Assembly: GCF_000090795.2 (NCBI RefSeq)
Contig: NW_003546291.1
Span: forward strand, 114,626-162,816
Length of the DNA stretch: 48,191 nt
Source: Amphimedon queenslandica
Taxonomy: Eukaryota; Porifera; Demospongiae; Haplosclerida; Niphatidae
Reading direction: 5' to 3'
Shown: positions 11,752-22,746 of the stretch, piece after piece
How the letters are laid out: each line of letters begins with the position of its first letter
How positions within the stretch are numbered: position 1 is the stretch's first letter
Notes under the pieces: model-generated
What the model saw: only the letters and a program-made list of their open reading frames with translations
Told to the model about the DNA's origin: nothing
Database searches by the model: none
Made by a program: the position numbers and the translations under genes

Positions 11752-12023
11752 AGGGCATTAGTAAAAGTAAAAATGAAACGAAACCAGAAATGTAAAAGAA
11801 ACGCCAAAAAAGCAATCTCCCAATACAGTTAGAAGGCCTCTGGTTATGTTAGAAGTCCCTATAAGGTTGGATTTAGGGTTTAGTTTTTTTTTTAATTTTA
11901 AGAGCATACCCTAGTCATGGTAGAAGTTTGACATATGTTAGGACTACCCTAGTTTTTGTTTTATGTTGTTCTGGTTCCTTTCTGTTTCTAGTTTCGTTTC
12001 GTTTTCACTTTTACTAGTGCCCA
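11752..12023. mobile_element. hAT-like MITE, 272 bp, with 8-bp target duplication
   Basis: Ends AGGGCATTAGTAAAAGT and ACTTTTACTAGTGCCCA form TIRs of about 40 bp (they continue through GAAACGAAACCAGAAA). It is flanked by GAGTTGTG (11744-11751) and GAGTTATG (12024-12031), an 8-bp duplication with one change. The paralogous unfilled site at 38752 reads GGGAGTTGTGGTAACAA. It sits in the last intron of VWA copy B. Confidence 0.88.
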
Positions 12024-13426
12024 GAGTTATGGTAACAAATAACAAAAATTAATAATAATGGCTAAAAACTATAACTAGTTGTGGGGAACCCAAAAGAACA
12101 ATAATAATACTAAGCAATAAAACAGGTATAATAAGTATAATCTAGGTAATAATACTTAGAGTTATGAAGATACTAACAGGTAATAAAAATTATAAACAAG
12201 GACTCATAAAACAAAGCAAAGCAATCATTATTCTTAAATCTGATATCAGTTACTCTCTTACTAGTAGTATCACCAAAAGTAGTATTCAATGCAAATGAAT
12301 TGATATCATTCAATCCAGCAATAGACAAGTACACATTAGGCATTGATGTCTGCCTCTTTCTACGGCTTCCATCATCATCATCATCATCATCATCAGTAGT
12401 TGACTGTATATATAATTGTGGACTAATGAAATAATTAATGTTAGTTCCATTGCTCATGACAGAGAAATCTTGTGTTAGTGCATCTGGGTTTTGTACAGTA
12501 AATGATCCACGAACCACCAAATTTCCCACTGTAATATCAATTTTTAGTGTCATTCCCATTGACGGAAACACATACACTAACAAACGAGATGATCCTTTGG
12601 GAAGGGTTGTGGCAATCTCCTTTCCAGTCTCAGATTCTGTTGAAGCTATAAATTATTTTTATTAGTATAAATTCACAATATTAAAAAATTAGTGACTTAC
12701 ACAAACATGTTGATACTCGTAATTGTATCAATACAGCCTGAAAAGTATCAGATGAAAAACCACTGATAGTAAAAACACCTTGTTGACCATCTGAAGCAAT
12801 GGCAATTAACTCTGCATTACTGATATCACTTCCAATACCAAAAGAGAAAACAGTAATCTTGTCATTATGGACAGCTTGAGCAGATTGTACTGTTGCTGAA
12901 GGATTATTAGACAATCCATCAGTAAGAACAGCAGATACCTTCACTAACACGAGCAGTAGCAAATGCTGTGCTTAGTAAATTCAATGCTGCAGCAGTGTTT
13001 GTTCCTCCTCCAGTGTATGATATACCTCTAATAGCACTAGCCAACTGTGCATAAGTATTATTGGAACCCAATGGGATAACAATTGATGGAGTGTCAGCAA
13101 AACGAATGACTCCAACACGAGTATCATCTGGTCCAATGGTAAAGTTAGACAGCATGTCTGCAACAAAGTTTTTCATTATCTCAAAGTTACTAGACCCAAC
13201 ACTTCCAGATGCATCCAATAAAATAATAAAATCAAAAGCCCTTGCAGTACAATCTGTACAAAGAGAAGAATAGCATACTTTTACACAGTACTGAAGTACA
13301 TACCTAAATAATCCTGTATAACAGATACAAGAGAAGTGCCAGGCCTATCACACTGTGGAGCATCAGTAAGGAATGTAGAAATCTGGGAAGGGCACGAACC
13401 AGTTGTTGTTTTAATTTATAAAAGTA

Positions 13427-13428
<2 letters not shown>

Positions 13429-13494
<66 letters not shown>

Positions 13495-13496
13495 TT
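13429..13496. repeat. (TAA)n microsatellite
   Basis: About 22 near-perfect TAA units in the intron immediately 5' (minus strand) of VWA copy B exon 3. It is much longer than in copy A and occupies the position of the pyrimidine tract. It may have contributed to loss of this acceptor. Confidence 0.95.
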
Positions 13497-14600
13497 AATA
13501 GCTCATACTTTCTTACCTGATATAGTGAAGTTCTACTCCAACTTTTATTATCATCATAAATTTTATCTTGAATACAATTAAAGTTCTGACATTGAGGTGA
13601 TAGGAATATATCTGTACAGAACCCATTATCAGTGTAACATTGAGGACGACTTCCAACAGCAAATGCCTCAAACTCGCCACAATCAGTATTTGCATCACTA
13701 TAGAGAGCACTGTTGACAATAGACTGCATCAAACACGTACGGACACTAGTAATCCATGCCTGACCCTAAGATAATAATAAATTCATATAAAAATGCATGC
13801 TTTGGTTGTATGCTTCAGCTCTACTATAAAATGCAGTTTATTAATTACATACTGATTATAGATTTATTTAATTAATTTAATTTATATTTTGCTTTCTAAG
13901 AAATATTCTTGAAAGGATGCTTTAATTTTCACAGAATTTACAAAAGAACTTGTAATTAAATTTGGTTACATCATGTTTTGGGAAATGCATGCTTCAGCTC
14001 TACTGTTGTTTATGTACATGCAAAATTGATTAGCCTAAACATGGAATTATTTAATTATAATGCTGCTTCCTATGAAATATTCTTCAAAGGATGCTTTAGT
14101 TTTAATAGAATTTTCAATGAGGATATCAAATAATTTGTAATTTACATTAGGCTGCATTATGTTGTCGTTTTCTAGGCATCATGTACATACAAAAACATGA
14201 TATCAAAGCTACCTGCTACTTGTTCAAAGCAGCTTTAATGATAACTTTCTGCATCTATATAGCAACTCTGTTGACTGAAATTTTTTGACAGTACATCAAA
14301 ATAACCCCCCAGTTGCTTTCAACAAAGTTTAATACTAGTAGGTTGTAGGGCACACATCAATGCAATCAGTGTACTTACTGCTGTTGTGAAGCAACTTGAT
14401 TCATCAATGTATTTCTGACAGTAGCGTTTACCACGGCGACGAGGATAATCCTTTGCGTCACAGTTGAATTTAGTATGCAAACAATCATAGAAACTGCAGT
14501 TACCAGCACTGGCCAGAGCAGAACAGTCAGTACCTTGAGCTTCAGTGATGCACAATAGAATGACAACTGCAGCAGCAATAGTGGAAAAACCAGAAATCAT

Positions 14601-15054
14601 TTTACAATATTAGCTGCAGCCTATTAAGTTAAAAAGCAAAAGAGAGCAAGAGGATGAGAGTGAACTGCGAAACTGAAGAAAACATAAACTAAATGAGATT
14701 AAATATAATCAATGATAGGAAACATTAATACTAACTTACAGGAAGTATCTAGTGTCATGCATCTAGATCTAGACAGAAGCATGCATTGCCAGCAGGGATG
14801 AATATCTTTATTTATGCCTTTAAAAGCATGCATATAAAATTGGCTTTGAAATTCATTCACATTAAATTATGATTTACCATCATAAGTACCATTGAGCTGG
14901 AATACTGGTACCTAATAAGAAATTTTGTGCTAGTGCATTTGGATTTGTACACTAAACAATCCATAAACTAAAATGATCCATGAGCTCTGATTAGCTGCAA
15001 ATATTCACTGATTACTTTAGTGGCACCAAAAGTACATATTTACTTTATGCATAG
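14601..15054. other. Upstream flank of VWA copy B
   Basis: Non-coding. Similar to 9078-9300 over its first 100 bp and to 22976-23170. No gene, element ends or RNA gene recognised. Confidence 0.5.
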
Positions 15055-15276
15055 ATGTTTCCCCAATCTCCATTAATAAGTATTTCTAGTCTTCTAACAT
15101 TTGGACCATTGCCATTCACTAGACGTGCCTGACCATGAGAGCAAACCTACAGAAGGTATATGTTTTACCATGCAAAGCAACTAAATCTATCCAGACATAT
15201 CAACACGATTAAAAACAGACAGCTTACCAACTACCAATAATACCTAAGCAGAAAGAAACAAAGCCAGGAGAGACAT
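15055..15276 (-). pseudogene. SRCR-domain secreted protein fragment, copy 1
   Basis: A signal-peptide exon starts at ATG 15276 (MSLLALFLSA) but hits TAG, where copy 2 (23455) has TGG. A second exon (about 15155-15060) encodes HGQARLVNGNGPNVRRLEI and then NGDWG. This is the start of a scavenger receptor cysteine-rich domain (family pattern VRLVNG...GRVEI..NG.WGTVC). It breaks off at NIYA-stop with none of the domain cysteines after WG. SRCR proteins are extracellular ligand-binding receptors, abundant in sponges. It lies just 3' of the kinase gene on the same strand. Confidence 0.7.
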
Positions 15277-15574
15277 GTAGATACCAGTTGACTGACTACA
15301 ACTCTAGTCTAGATCTGAACCAAAGGGCTTTATAATTAAACTTTAATTAGCATGCATGTCATTAGTGGCTATGTGAGACTATTGATAGCAGATCACTGGT
15401 ATGAATAGTAAACAAAAGCAGACTCTACAAAGTTCCCACTATAGGAATTAAGTGCACATAGGCATAATTGGCTATAGCTCTGAAATCATTGATATTGTTT
15501 TCAGCATGAAAACAAAACTAACACTCAAGCTGTTTCACATTATACATTCTACAAAAATATACTGATACATAGAT

Positions 15575-18480
15575 CTAGTCACAAACATCATTTTCTTTTA
15601 CAGTACAAGTATTATTAATGTCAGTAAAATCAAGGTAGCCAGCCAATGGTTCAATGAGTGCATTTATTGAAGAAACTATATCACTGAACATTGGCCTATC
15701 ATTAGGAGACTCTGACCAACAAGATAGCATCAGCAAGTAACTGCGTCAAAGAAATCATAAATTATTAAAGGCATGTGTTTATTATGTTCTTACATTTCCT
15801 GTGAGCAGGCTCCATTATGTGGACACAGCAATCGTCCACCAGTATCTAATAACTCCACTACTCCTATTGGATCCAGACCAGGATATGGTACTTTACCAAG
15901 ACTGAACACTTCCCAACAAAGAACACCATAAGACCACTGTAAATAAAAAAAGATTACATTAATAAATTAGTGATTGCATGATTGAGTGTAAATGCAAATG
16001 AATACTTACAACATCTGATTTTTCAGAGAACAGTCCATCATGAAGGCTCTCTAATGCCATCCATTTCACTGGTAGTTTAACTGTTGATGATCCTGAGTTA
16101 TTATCACTGCACTTTAGTTGCCTGAAGTAATTGTAGGCATTTATGTCTTCAGATAGTCCAAAATCTGCTACTTTAATAATACCATTATCATCAATCCTAT
16201 GGAATACATAAATGTAAATGAGACACCTACCATGCTTGGACTCGCCACTGCTGATTTTGCATCAATAATGCATTGTTAAAACTGAGTGATAAATTGTGAT
16301 TCATGGTAAAAAAAAGAAATGTGTACAAAAACTAGTAAATCATGTTTTTAATGAGCATGCAGCTATACTCATGCATTGACTCCATGGTTTAGTAGGCACA
16401 TTGCACTCTATTATAATTTATAAAACAAATTACTACAGCTAGGAACATACCGTATAGCCAAAAAATTTCGTGAGGAATAAATTTTCGTATTTTCGTGATC
16501 ACTGGTTGCATCACGAAAAATTAAACCCCCGAAAATAAATATTAATTGAGAGGCGTGGTTAACCACGCCTTACTAATAAACGTGCGCGCCCTCGTGTCAA
16601 GTCCTGTTCTCGGTCAAGCTGATGTCTCTGTTACTCTGTATTGCTATTTTAAGCATACTGCCTAGGTCAAAGATGATGATCTTCCCCATCTCTGGTGTCC
16701 ACACTGATTTGTAGACACGGTGCCCCTTGACACACATGACACAAGACTGTGACAAGAGTCCGCCCCAAACACTGAATCTGCCATGTTTTATTTAAATAAG
16801 GCGTGGTCATTATTATTATTAAAATAAAATCACGAAAATATTTATCACGGAATTTAAAATTTCTCTATAAATTTCATTATTCACGAAATTTTAAGCCTCG
16901 AAAATTTTTGGCTATACGGTATTTTATTGCCTCTAGGGGTCAGGGCCCTAGGAAGCAACTACATTGTGTCCCTTCCCAAAATTTCCTTTTATTTTCTTGC
17001 TATTTTTATAAAGATTCCTACTTTAGCTTTTATAGTGACAGGATGTGATCATTCATTGTGAGTTGTACTCATTACATCAACCAGATCATGCAATCTTCGG
17101 AGTGGTCAGTAGTTTTGTGTAGCCAGACCCATCCCCTTTTTGACAATTGGTAAATTGCTAATTTTGATTGGCGAATTTGAACATGGCTCAAAATGGCAGG
17201 TTTCTATTTTGGCAAATGGCTAGCAAAACGTCAAATTTAACTCCCTCCAAAATTTACCACTATAATGGTATTAAATTCTCTTATATAATTTCTGCAAAAT
17301 TGATTACTAGTGAAATTAAGGTGATAGTGAAAATATTTCTTAAAATTGATGTTGAAAAGACTTACATGCAATTTCTAGCAGCAAGATCACGATGAATGAA
17401 CCTCTGTGAAGCTAAGTAAGACATTCCATTGGCAACTTGTAAACAAATGGAGAGCAACTGTTTTCTGACATTCAGTATAATATCCTCTTCACTGGTATCA
17501 GCTACGGTAAGATTAGGCCTCTCTTTCTTGAGGTAAGACAATAAACTTCCCCTTGACATGAAAGGCATGATAATGTATGGAGCTGGTCCAAGATCAAGAC
17601 ACACACCAATCAGTGGTAATACATTTAAATTATTGAATGGCATCATTTTAATACATTCATCCAGCAATGAGTCAATGTCGCTCTCTTTATAAAAACCTAC
17701 AACAAAAGGAAATGAAATATTCATATTATAAACTGATGTAACTATGTATTTAATATGTAACTGAGTCAAAATAGTTTATAGAGTAAATTAATAATTATTT
17801 TAATCATTGACAATATTATTACCTTTTAATGTCTTCATGGCAACTGATTTAGGTATTTCATTCTTTATCGTCATCACTCCACGATAAACTATACCAAACT
17901 CACCTAAAGAGTACAAAATTAAAGTTATTATTGCTATGACAGTTAAAGAATCCCCAATTAAACCTTGTCCAATAGTTTCTTGCATGCTTATGGTCGACCC
18001 TGATACTATATAATTTGAGAGCTGTTCCATATTAATTGATAAAATCTCAATAGGTTTGCTAGAGTTGTAAGTGCTCTCTTTCATGTCTCTTTTCAAAGCT
18101 AATTATTATATAGAAAGTGAATTATTCAGATTATCAAAAGCAAAAATAGTATTCAGATTACTTACATGAAGAAGGAGTAGAACTTGGAATTTCTGCCATT
18201 GCAAGTTGCTTTTTTTGTTTACGATTCCTTCTCTTCATAATCATATAGGTTACAAAGAGCATTACAGTTAACACTATACACACTACTAGAAATGTAACTA
18301 TTCCTGATATGATGATAGACATTAGCTGATTTGAGACAGATGGTGTGTCACTGGTACTAATAACAGATGATTGAGAAATAGTAATTTCTGTTGCTGTTGT
18401 TGTATGAATAGTATGAGTAGTTTGGATTATTATTGAATGGTTGGCAGACATAGTGGCACTAGTGGATGTATTAGCCATGA
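15575..18480 (-). CDS. Receptor tyrosine kinase, copy 1
   Basis: Exons on the minus strand: 18480-18166 (ATG at 18478), 18098-17964, 17903-17823, 17696-17366, 16196-16010, 15936-15794 and 15740-15575. Phases agree, giving 451 residues from that ATG. A Ser/Thr-rich stalk of about 60 residues precedes a transmembrane helix (SIIISGIVTFLVVCIVLTVM) and a basic stop-transfer KRRNRKQKK. The kinase domain is complete: GQGEFGIVYRG (148-158), VAMK with Lys173, HRDLAARN (278-285), DFG (298-300), LPVKWMALES and a C-lobe ending DRPMF. The activation loop has SEDIYTCNYF. HRDLAARN marks a tyrosine kinase. The first exon follows an acceptor (TATAG) and starts mid-codon, so at least one upstream ectodomain exon is probably missing from this model. 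Subfamily not identified. Confidence 0.88.
16450..16919. mobile_element. TA-inserting MITE, 470 bp, in a kinase intron
   Basis: Starts CCGTATAGCCAAAAAATTTC and ends with the near-complement AAATTTTTGGCTATACGG, flanked by TA on both sides (16448-16449 and 16920-16921). The paralogous intron at about 24642 reads AACATATTTTATTGCC, so this is the exact unoccupied site. The interior is richer in GC than its surroundings and contains GGCGTGGTTAACCACGCC, with GGCGTGGTC again near the other end. TA duplication suggests a mariner or PIF-type source, by inference. Confidence 0.9.
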
Positions 18481-18599
18481 CTATAAAAAGAATAACTCCT
18501 TTTAATGTATAATCATAGTAACTCACATTACTAAATAAACATGCTAAATTAATATTGTTAATCATTCATTTGTAAACAAAAAACTGACAGAACAGTTAC

Positions 18600-18690
18600 T
18601 TGTTATGACGGTTGATCTGGGTAGAATTACACCTTCATCTGAACAACAGCCGCTATACTCTATTTGTTCTATACAAACTCTTAGCACCTC
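18600..18690 (-). other. Possible upstream ectodomain exon of kinase copy 1
   Basis: On the minus strand an open frame with three Cys (VLRVCIEQIEYSGCCSDEG, then VILPRSTVIT) runs to a GTAACT donor whose last codon base joins in phase with the TC before the kinase ATG. No signal peptide or clear acceptor could be fixed, and copy 2 has lost this region. Weak but phase-consistent. Confidence 0.35.
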
Positions 18691-19504
18691 GTGTAAAATC
18701 AAGAGGTAAGTGATTCTTAGGCAATTATATCTTCAAAACAAAAAGTTCAAGCAAAATGCTACTTTATTATTCAGATATTAAAGCCACGGTTTCTGCGACT
18801 CTTGAGAAATATCTGTGATCTATATACTATGAAGTCCTGTTACTCAAAGCATGCAAGAATCTATCGAGAAACTGCTAATTTTGGCAAGACTGATGGCTTT
18901 TGGTGCCGTCTACTGCCATTTCTACTTGATAAAGTAGTAGAAGCAACTTTGTCTAGCCTGTAGAGAAGTTATGGAGATCTATGATGGGAGAACCCCTTTA
19001 AAACCACAGAACCTCAAAGTGAGAGTTGTGGTGGATAGAAATACTGAATGATATTATCCTCACCCACGTTAAGCCAAAAAACGATAACGATAATGATACT
19101 AAGCAGCACAACAGCCAACATGAAAAGCCTATAGAATAATACCTAGAGTCTCGACAATGCAGGCTACAAAAATTATCATCACCATTATTACTATTACTAT
19201 TATTTATTATTATTATTAAACAACCTTACAGCACATACAAAATATACAACAAGAATAGAACTTTTAAGTGATAAGAATCCTGCAATAGACAAGAAGGACT
19301 GCATGTAAACAGCCTTTAAAAATTTTTCAAAGGCTGTAAATTTTGCAAATTAGCCTAATCATCTATAGGCTATGAAAAACAAGAAACAGGTTGTGAAATA
19401 TAATATTTGGCACAGGGACAACAAACATGATAGGTACAAGGATTCGAAGGGTTAAAATGATAAAACAAGGACTCATAAAAAAGCAAAGCAGCCATTACTC
19501 TTAA
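18691..19504. other. Unannotated spacer
   Basis: A 62-codon plus-strand open frame near 18778-18963 includes CYSKHARIYRETANFGKTDG and FWCRLLPFLLDKVVEATLSS. I do not recognise it. A short piece (CCATTTCTACTTGATAAAGT) recurs at 26749, at the edge of the second kinase block. 19080-19180 matches the last intron of VWA genes, but exon 6 of copy C is absent. Confidence 0.4.
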
Positions 19505-19664
19505 AGGTGGATTTACAATATTAGGCTAGTCCTGACGTTACGTTGATGCTGGAATAGAATCTGGTTCTATTCCAGTGGAAAGTATGTGTTAAAAGGTCAA
19601 ATCGGCTTTGCTTTTGATTAAAAATTGACGGTACACTGACCTAATGTCATATTGTAAATCCGCC
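19505..19664. mobile_element. MITE, 160 bp, TTAA or TA target
   Basis: Left end AGGTGGATTTACAATAT and right end ATATTGTAAATCCGCC are inverted repeats, flanked by TTAA (19501-19504 and 19665-19668). Copy B of the VWA gene has the unfilled site ATTCTTAAATCTGATATC at 12230. The core contains a small hairpin, GGAATAGAATCTGGTTCTATTCC. A TTAA target would suggest piggyBac-type transposition, but TA fits equally well. Confidence 0.8.
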
Positions 19665-19692
19665 TTAAATCTGATATCAGTTACTCTCTTAC

Positions 19693-20475
19693 CAGGTATT
19701 GGTGAAGTAGTATCACCAAAAGTAGTATTCAATGCAAATGAATTGATATCATTCAATCCAGCAATAGACAAGTACACATTAGGCATTGATGTCTGCCTCT
19801 TTCTACAACTTCCATCATCATCATCATCATCGTCATCATCAGTAGTTGACTGTACATATAATTGGGGACTAATGAAATAATCAATGTCATCGCCATTGCT
19901 CATGACAAAGAAATCTTGTGTTAGTGCATCTGGATTTTGTACAGTAAATGATCCACAAACCACCAAATTTCCCACTGTAATATCAATTTTTAGTGTCATT
20001 CCCATTGATGGAAACGCATATTGTAACAAACGAGACGATCCTTTTGGAAGGGTAGTAGTGATTTCTTTTCCAGTCTCAGATTCTGTTGGGGCTATAAAAT
20101 AATTTTATTAGCATAATTTGACATAAAATCAATGACTTACATGAACATGTTGAGACTCGTAATTGTATCAAAACAGCCTGAAAAGTATCAGATGAAAAAC
20201 CACTGATATTAAAAACACCTTGTTGACCATCTGAAGCAATGGCAATTAACTCATTGTTACTGATACCACTTCCAATACCAAAAGAGAAAACTGTTATTTT
20301 GTCATTATGGACAGCTTGAGCAGCTTGTACTGTTGCTGAAGGATTATTAGACATTCCATCAGTAAAAACAGCAGCTACACGAGGGATACCTTCACTAACA
20401 CGAGCAGTAGCAAATGCTGTACTTAGTAAATCCAATGCTGCAGCAGTGTTTGTGCCTCCTTGAGTGTATGTTATA
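19693..20475 (-). pseudogene. VWA gene family, copy C (partial, cut by assembly gap)
   Basis: Contains exon 5 (20091-19693, with nine Asp and SCRKRQ at the cleavage site) and the 3' part of the VWA exon (20475-20141, open and with VFTDG intact). The VWA exon stops at the run of N. Exon 6 is not found downstream, and exons 1-3 do not follow beyond the gap. What remains is an undamaged frame, so whether this was ever a full gene depends on resolving the gap. Confidence 0.75.
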
Positions 20476-20485
20476 NNNNNNNNNN
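20476..20485. other. Assembly gap (10 N)
   Basis: Ten undetermined bases. VWA exon sequence lies to the left. To the right is spacer sequence matching 10190-10450, which in the intact arrangement lies outside the gene. The true distance is probably not 10 bp, or the join is wrong. Confidence 1.
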
Positions 20486-21204
20486 TCACATAAAGGTTGA
20501 AGATAACGTACCAGCGTTCTCATAATGAAAAAACAAACTTTTTCATTTGCTTGTTTATCTGTCTGTCTGCTTTATTAGGAACAATGCAATTGCAAATTTT
20601 AAAAGCCAAAATAGCTGAAAAATAGATACAAAAAAGAAAATAAAATGTTCACTTACTTATAAAAAACAGCATAACCAATAAAAAGGAGCCTATAAAATAC
20701 TGATACAAAATTGAACGTCAAGCTCCCCATATCTATATAAAGAGGAGGAAAAAGAGCCAAGGAAATCCATCATAAGTGCTATTGAGTCGAGAATACTAGT
20801 ACCTGGTACCTAAATAAATGAGAAATTTTGTGTTAATTAGTACATTTGGGTTTTCTACCTAACGATCCACAAGCTATAAACAATCCTAGCTGAACTTCAA
20901 TATTCACATGCAGGAGTCTATGTAGGATACATTCTCCTCCATATTATGGACCCTTCAAAAGTAAATGTATGCTTGGCAACATTTGTGATTAGTTTGATCT
21001 TGTAAGCATCATGTTGCCAGAAATAGAAGGATGTTCTATTTCTGGCAACATGTTGCTTACAAGATCAAAGTAACCACACAAACTTGCTAGCAGCATGTAG
21101 TCTAGCTGCATGCCAATATGCACTGGTTAACATCATCAGCCTTAGTGGCACCAAGAGTGCATATTTACTTTGTACATAAATGTACAAAGTAACAAACATA
21201 CATA
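20486..21204. other. Duplicated intergenic block
   Basis: Matches 10190-10830 and parts of 45840-46900. It includes the palindromic MITE listed separately. No coding potential recognised. Confidence 0.6.
20982..21078. mobile_element. Palindromic MITE, copy 2 of 4
   Basis: Same hairpin as at 10642, with loop GGATG and one mismatch in the stem (GCATCATGTT on the left against AACATGTTGC on the right). Confidence 0.85.
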
Positions 21205-21910
21205 ATAAGTGCATAAAAATTTGGGGTAATTTTGAAGCCATTTTTTGGAAAAACCATGGGCTATAGCCTTGGGTATGTTTCAGATTTTTGGCACTTTCTT
21301 AAAATGGCCATAACTTGAAAAATTAAAGTCAGAATCAGCTCAAACTTTCTACACAGCATAAGGACATCAATGTGTATCAGAAAATGTAATAAAAATTTGG
21401 GGTAATTTTGGAGCCATTTTTTAGAAAAAACCATGGGCTATAGCCTTGGGTATTTTTCAGATTTTTGGCATTTTCTTAAAATGGCCGTAACTTAAAAATT
21501 AAAAGTCAGAATCAGCTCAAATTTTCTACATAGCGTAAGGACATCAATATGCATCAGAAAATGTAAGAAAAATTTGGGGTGATTTTGAAACCATTTTTTG
21601 AAAAAAAACATGGGCTATATATAGTACAGGGTATTTTAGAATTTTGGCAAATTGTTTTAAAATGGCCATAACTAGAAAAAAATTTAAGTTTAAATCAGCT
21701 CAAACTTTTTACACAGCATATTATAATGAAATCAATATGTGTCAGAAAATGTAATCGAAATTTAGGTTAATTTTTGAGCCATTTTTCAAAAAAACTATGG
21801 ATATTTTTCAAAAAATTGGCTTATACACTGTAAAACTCATTATTGATGTCGGAATTGGTTCAAACTTTTAGGACATCAATGTGCATCAGAAAGTATAATG
21901 AAAAGTCTTT
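21205..21910. repeat. Tandem repeat, four units of about 174-186 bp
   Basis: Units begin near 21217, 21390, 21568 and 21755 with AAATTTGGGGTAATTTTG and each carries ATGGGCTATAGCC-like and AATCAGCTCAAACTTTCTAC blocks. The units grow less alike towards the right. Same family as 1655-2075 and 27600-27895. Confidence 0.85.
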
Positions 21911-21974
21911 AGAACCATGTTCAACATAAGTAATGCAATCTGGGTCATATGAATGTAAAAATTAGTTGGGCGGG

Positions 21975-22348
21975 GTTATGCGTGCTAAGTATTTTCATTG
22001 CAAATTAAATGCATTCATTGCATACCGTAATAACTTTCAAAAAAAAAGTTAATTCTTTGGACTTCAGTTTTCCATTGACAGCAATGGAGAAACGATAGAA
22101 AAATGCTTGGTACCAGGAAACCGCTCTGACTACTAGACCCCATTAGATCCTCAGGATGCTTTCTAAGCTTCTGAAAAAGCCTCAAGAAGGTAGCAAGGCA
22201 AAAAAATGTGTTTTCCCCCATCTAGTCTGGGCTCGTCCCATCCCCCATTGAACTCTTAATAAATTTGACGTCCAACATGGCAGCCAATTTATTGTGTGGG
22301 TTGGTTATACAGTACTTAAAAGTTATGAATATACTTAGCACGCATTCT
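21975..22348. mobile_element. TIR element related to the 46 kb element
   Basis: Inverted ends TTATGCGTGCTAAGTATTTT and ATACTTAGCACGCAT, imperfect. The interior shares the TGACGT..AACATGGC.GCCAAT block with the element at 45991-46536, so both probably belong to one family. No target duplication identified. Confidence 0.55.
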
Positions 22349-22746
22349 CTATTAAGCAGAACCTGGCTTTTACCAAGTGGAAAAAGCTCTTTGCAATGAT
22401 TAGCTGCTCTAATGTAAATTATTTTAAAGAATAGAACACAGATAACCATGATAACCAGTTATCTGGCAGTACATCTTCTAAATGATCCCCCCTATAACTG
22501 GCCACATCTGACCTTAAGTACACAGACAATTAACACATGCACAGAATGTGGTTTACAAAATTACATAGCTATACAAACTAATTAAAATCACATACCAATT
22601 GAAAAACCTAACACTAAATAGTTTACCACAATACGGCAACTCCTTTGCCCACTAAAACTCTCATCAAACTAACAACTAGATCTAAGTTGCTTTCAACAAA
22701 GTTGATTAGGTTGTGGGGCATACATCAATGCAATCAGTGTACTTAC
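22349..22746. other. Spacer, nothing recognised
   Basis: AT-rich, without a credible open frame or repeat of its own. Its right end joins the 3' side of a VWA first-exon copy. Confidence 0.4.

Larger units (their letters stand above)
11482..14600 (-). pseudogene. Secreted VWA-domain protein, copy B (pseudogene)
   Basis: Same six-exon layout as copy A: 14600-14379, 13765-13517, 13415-13304, 13253-12701, 12645-12262 and 11576-11482. It keeps the signal peptide, Cys-rich exon, MIDAS DASGS, an acidic run of eight Asp, the RRKRQ site and the tail exon. Two lesions: (1) an 11-bp deletion at about 12933/12934 in the VWA exon, which removes CCTCGTGTAGC relative to copy A and shifts the frame just before the third MIDAS Asp; (2) the exon 3 acceptor reads AA instead of AG (13416-13417). 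An in-frame AG 33 nt downstream could rescue exon 3, but nothing rescues the deletion. Exon 5 also lost 9-10 bp at its end yet kept a donor and the phase. Confidence 0.85.

Noticed and set aside
13336..13581. Frame with a long poly-Ile or poly-Leu run
   Set aside because: Produced by translating the TAA microsatellite.
17168..17395. Plus-strand 75-codon frame (also at 24892) as a conserved small protein
   Set aside because: It is conserved only because the whole kinase block is duplicated. It overlaps a kinase exon on the other strand and the intron beside it, with no domain features.
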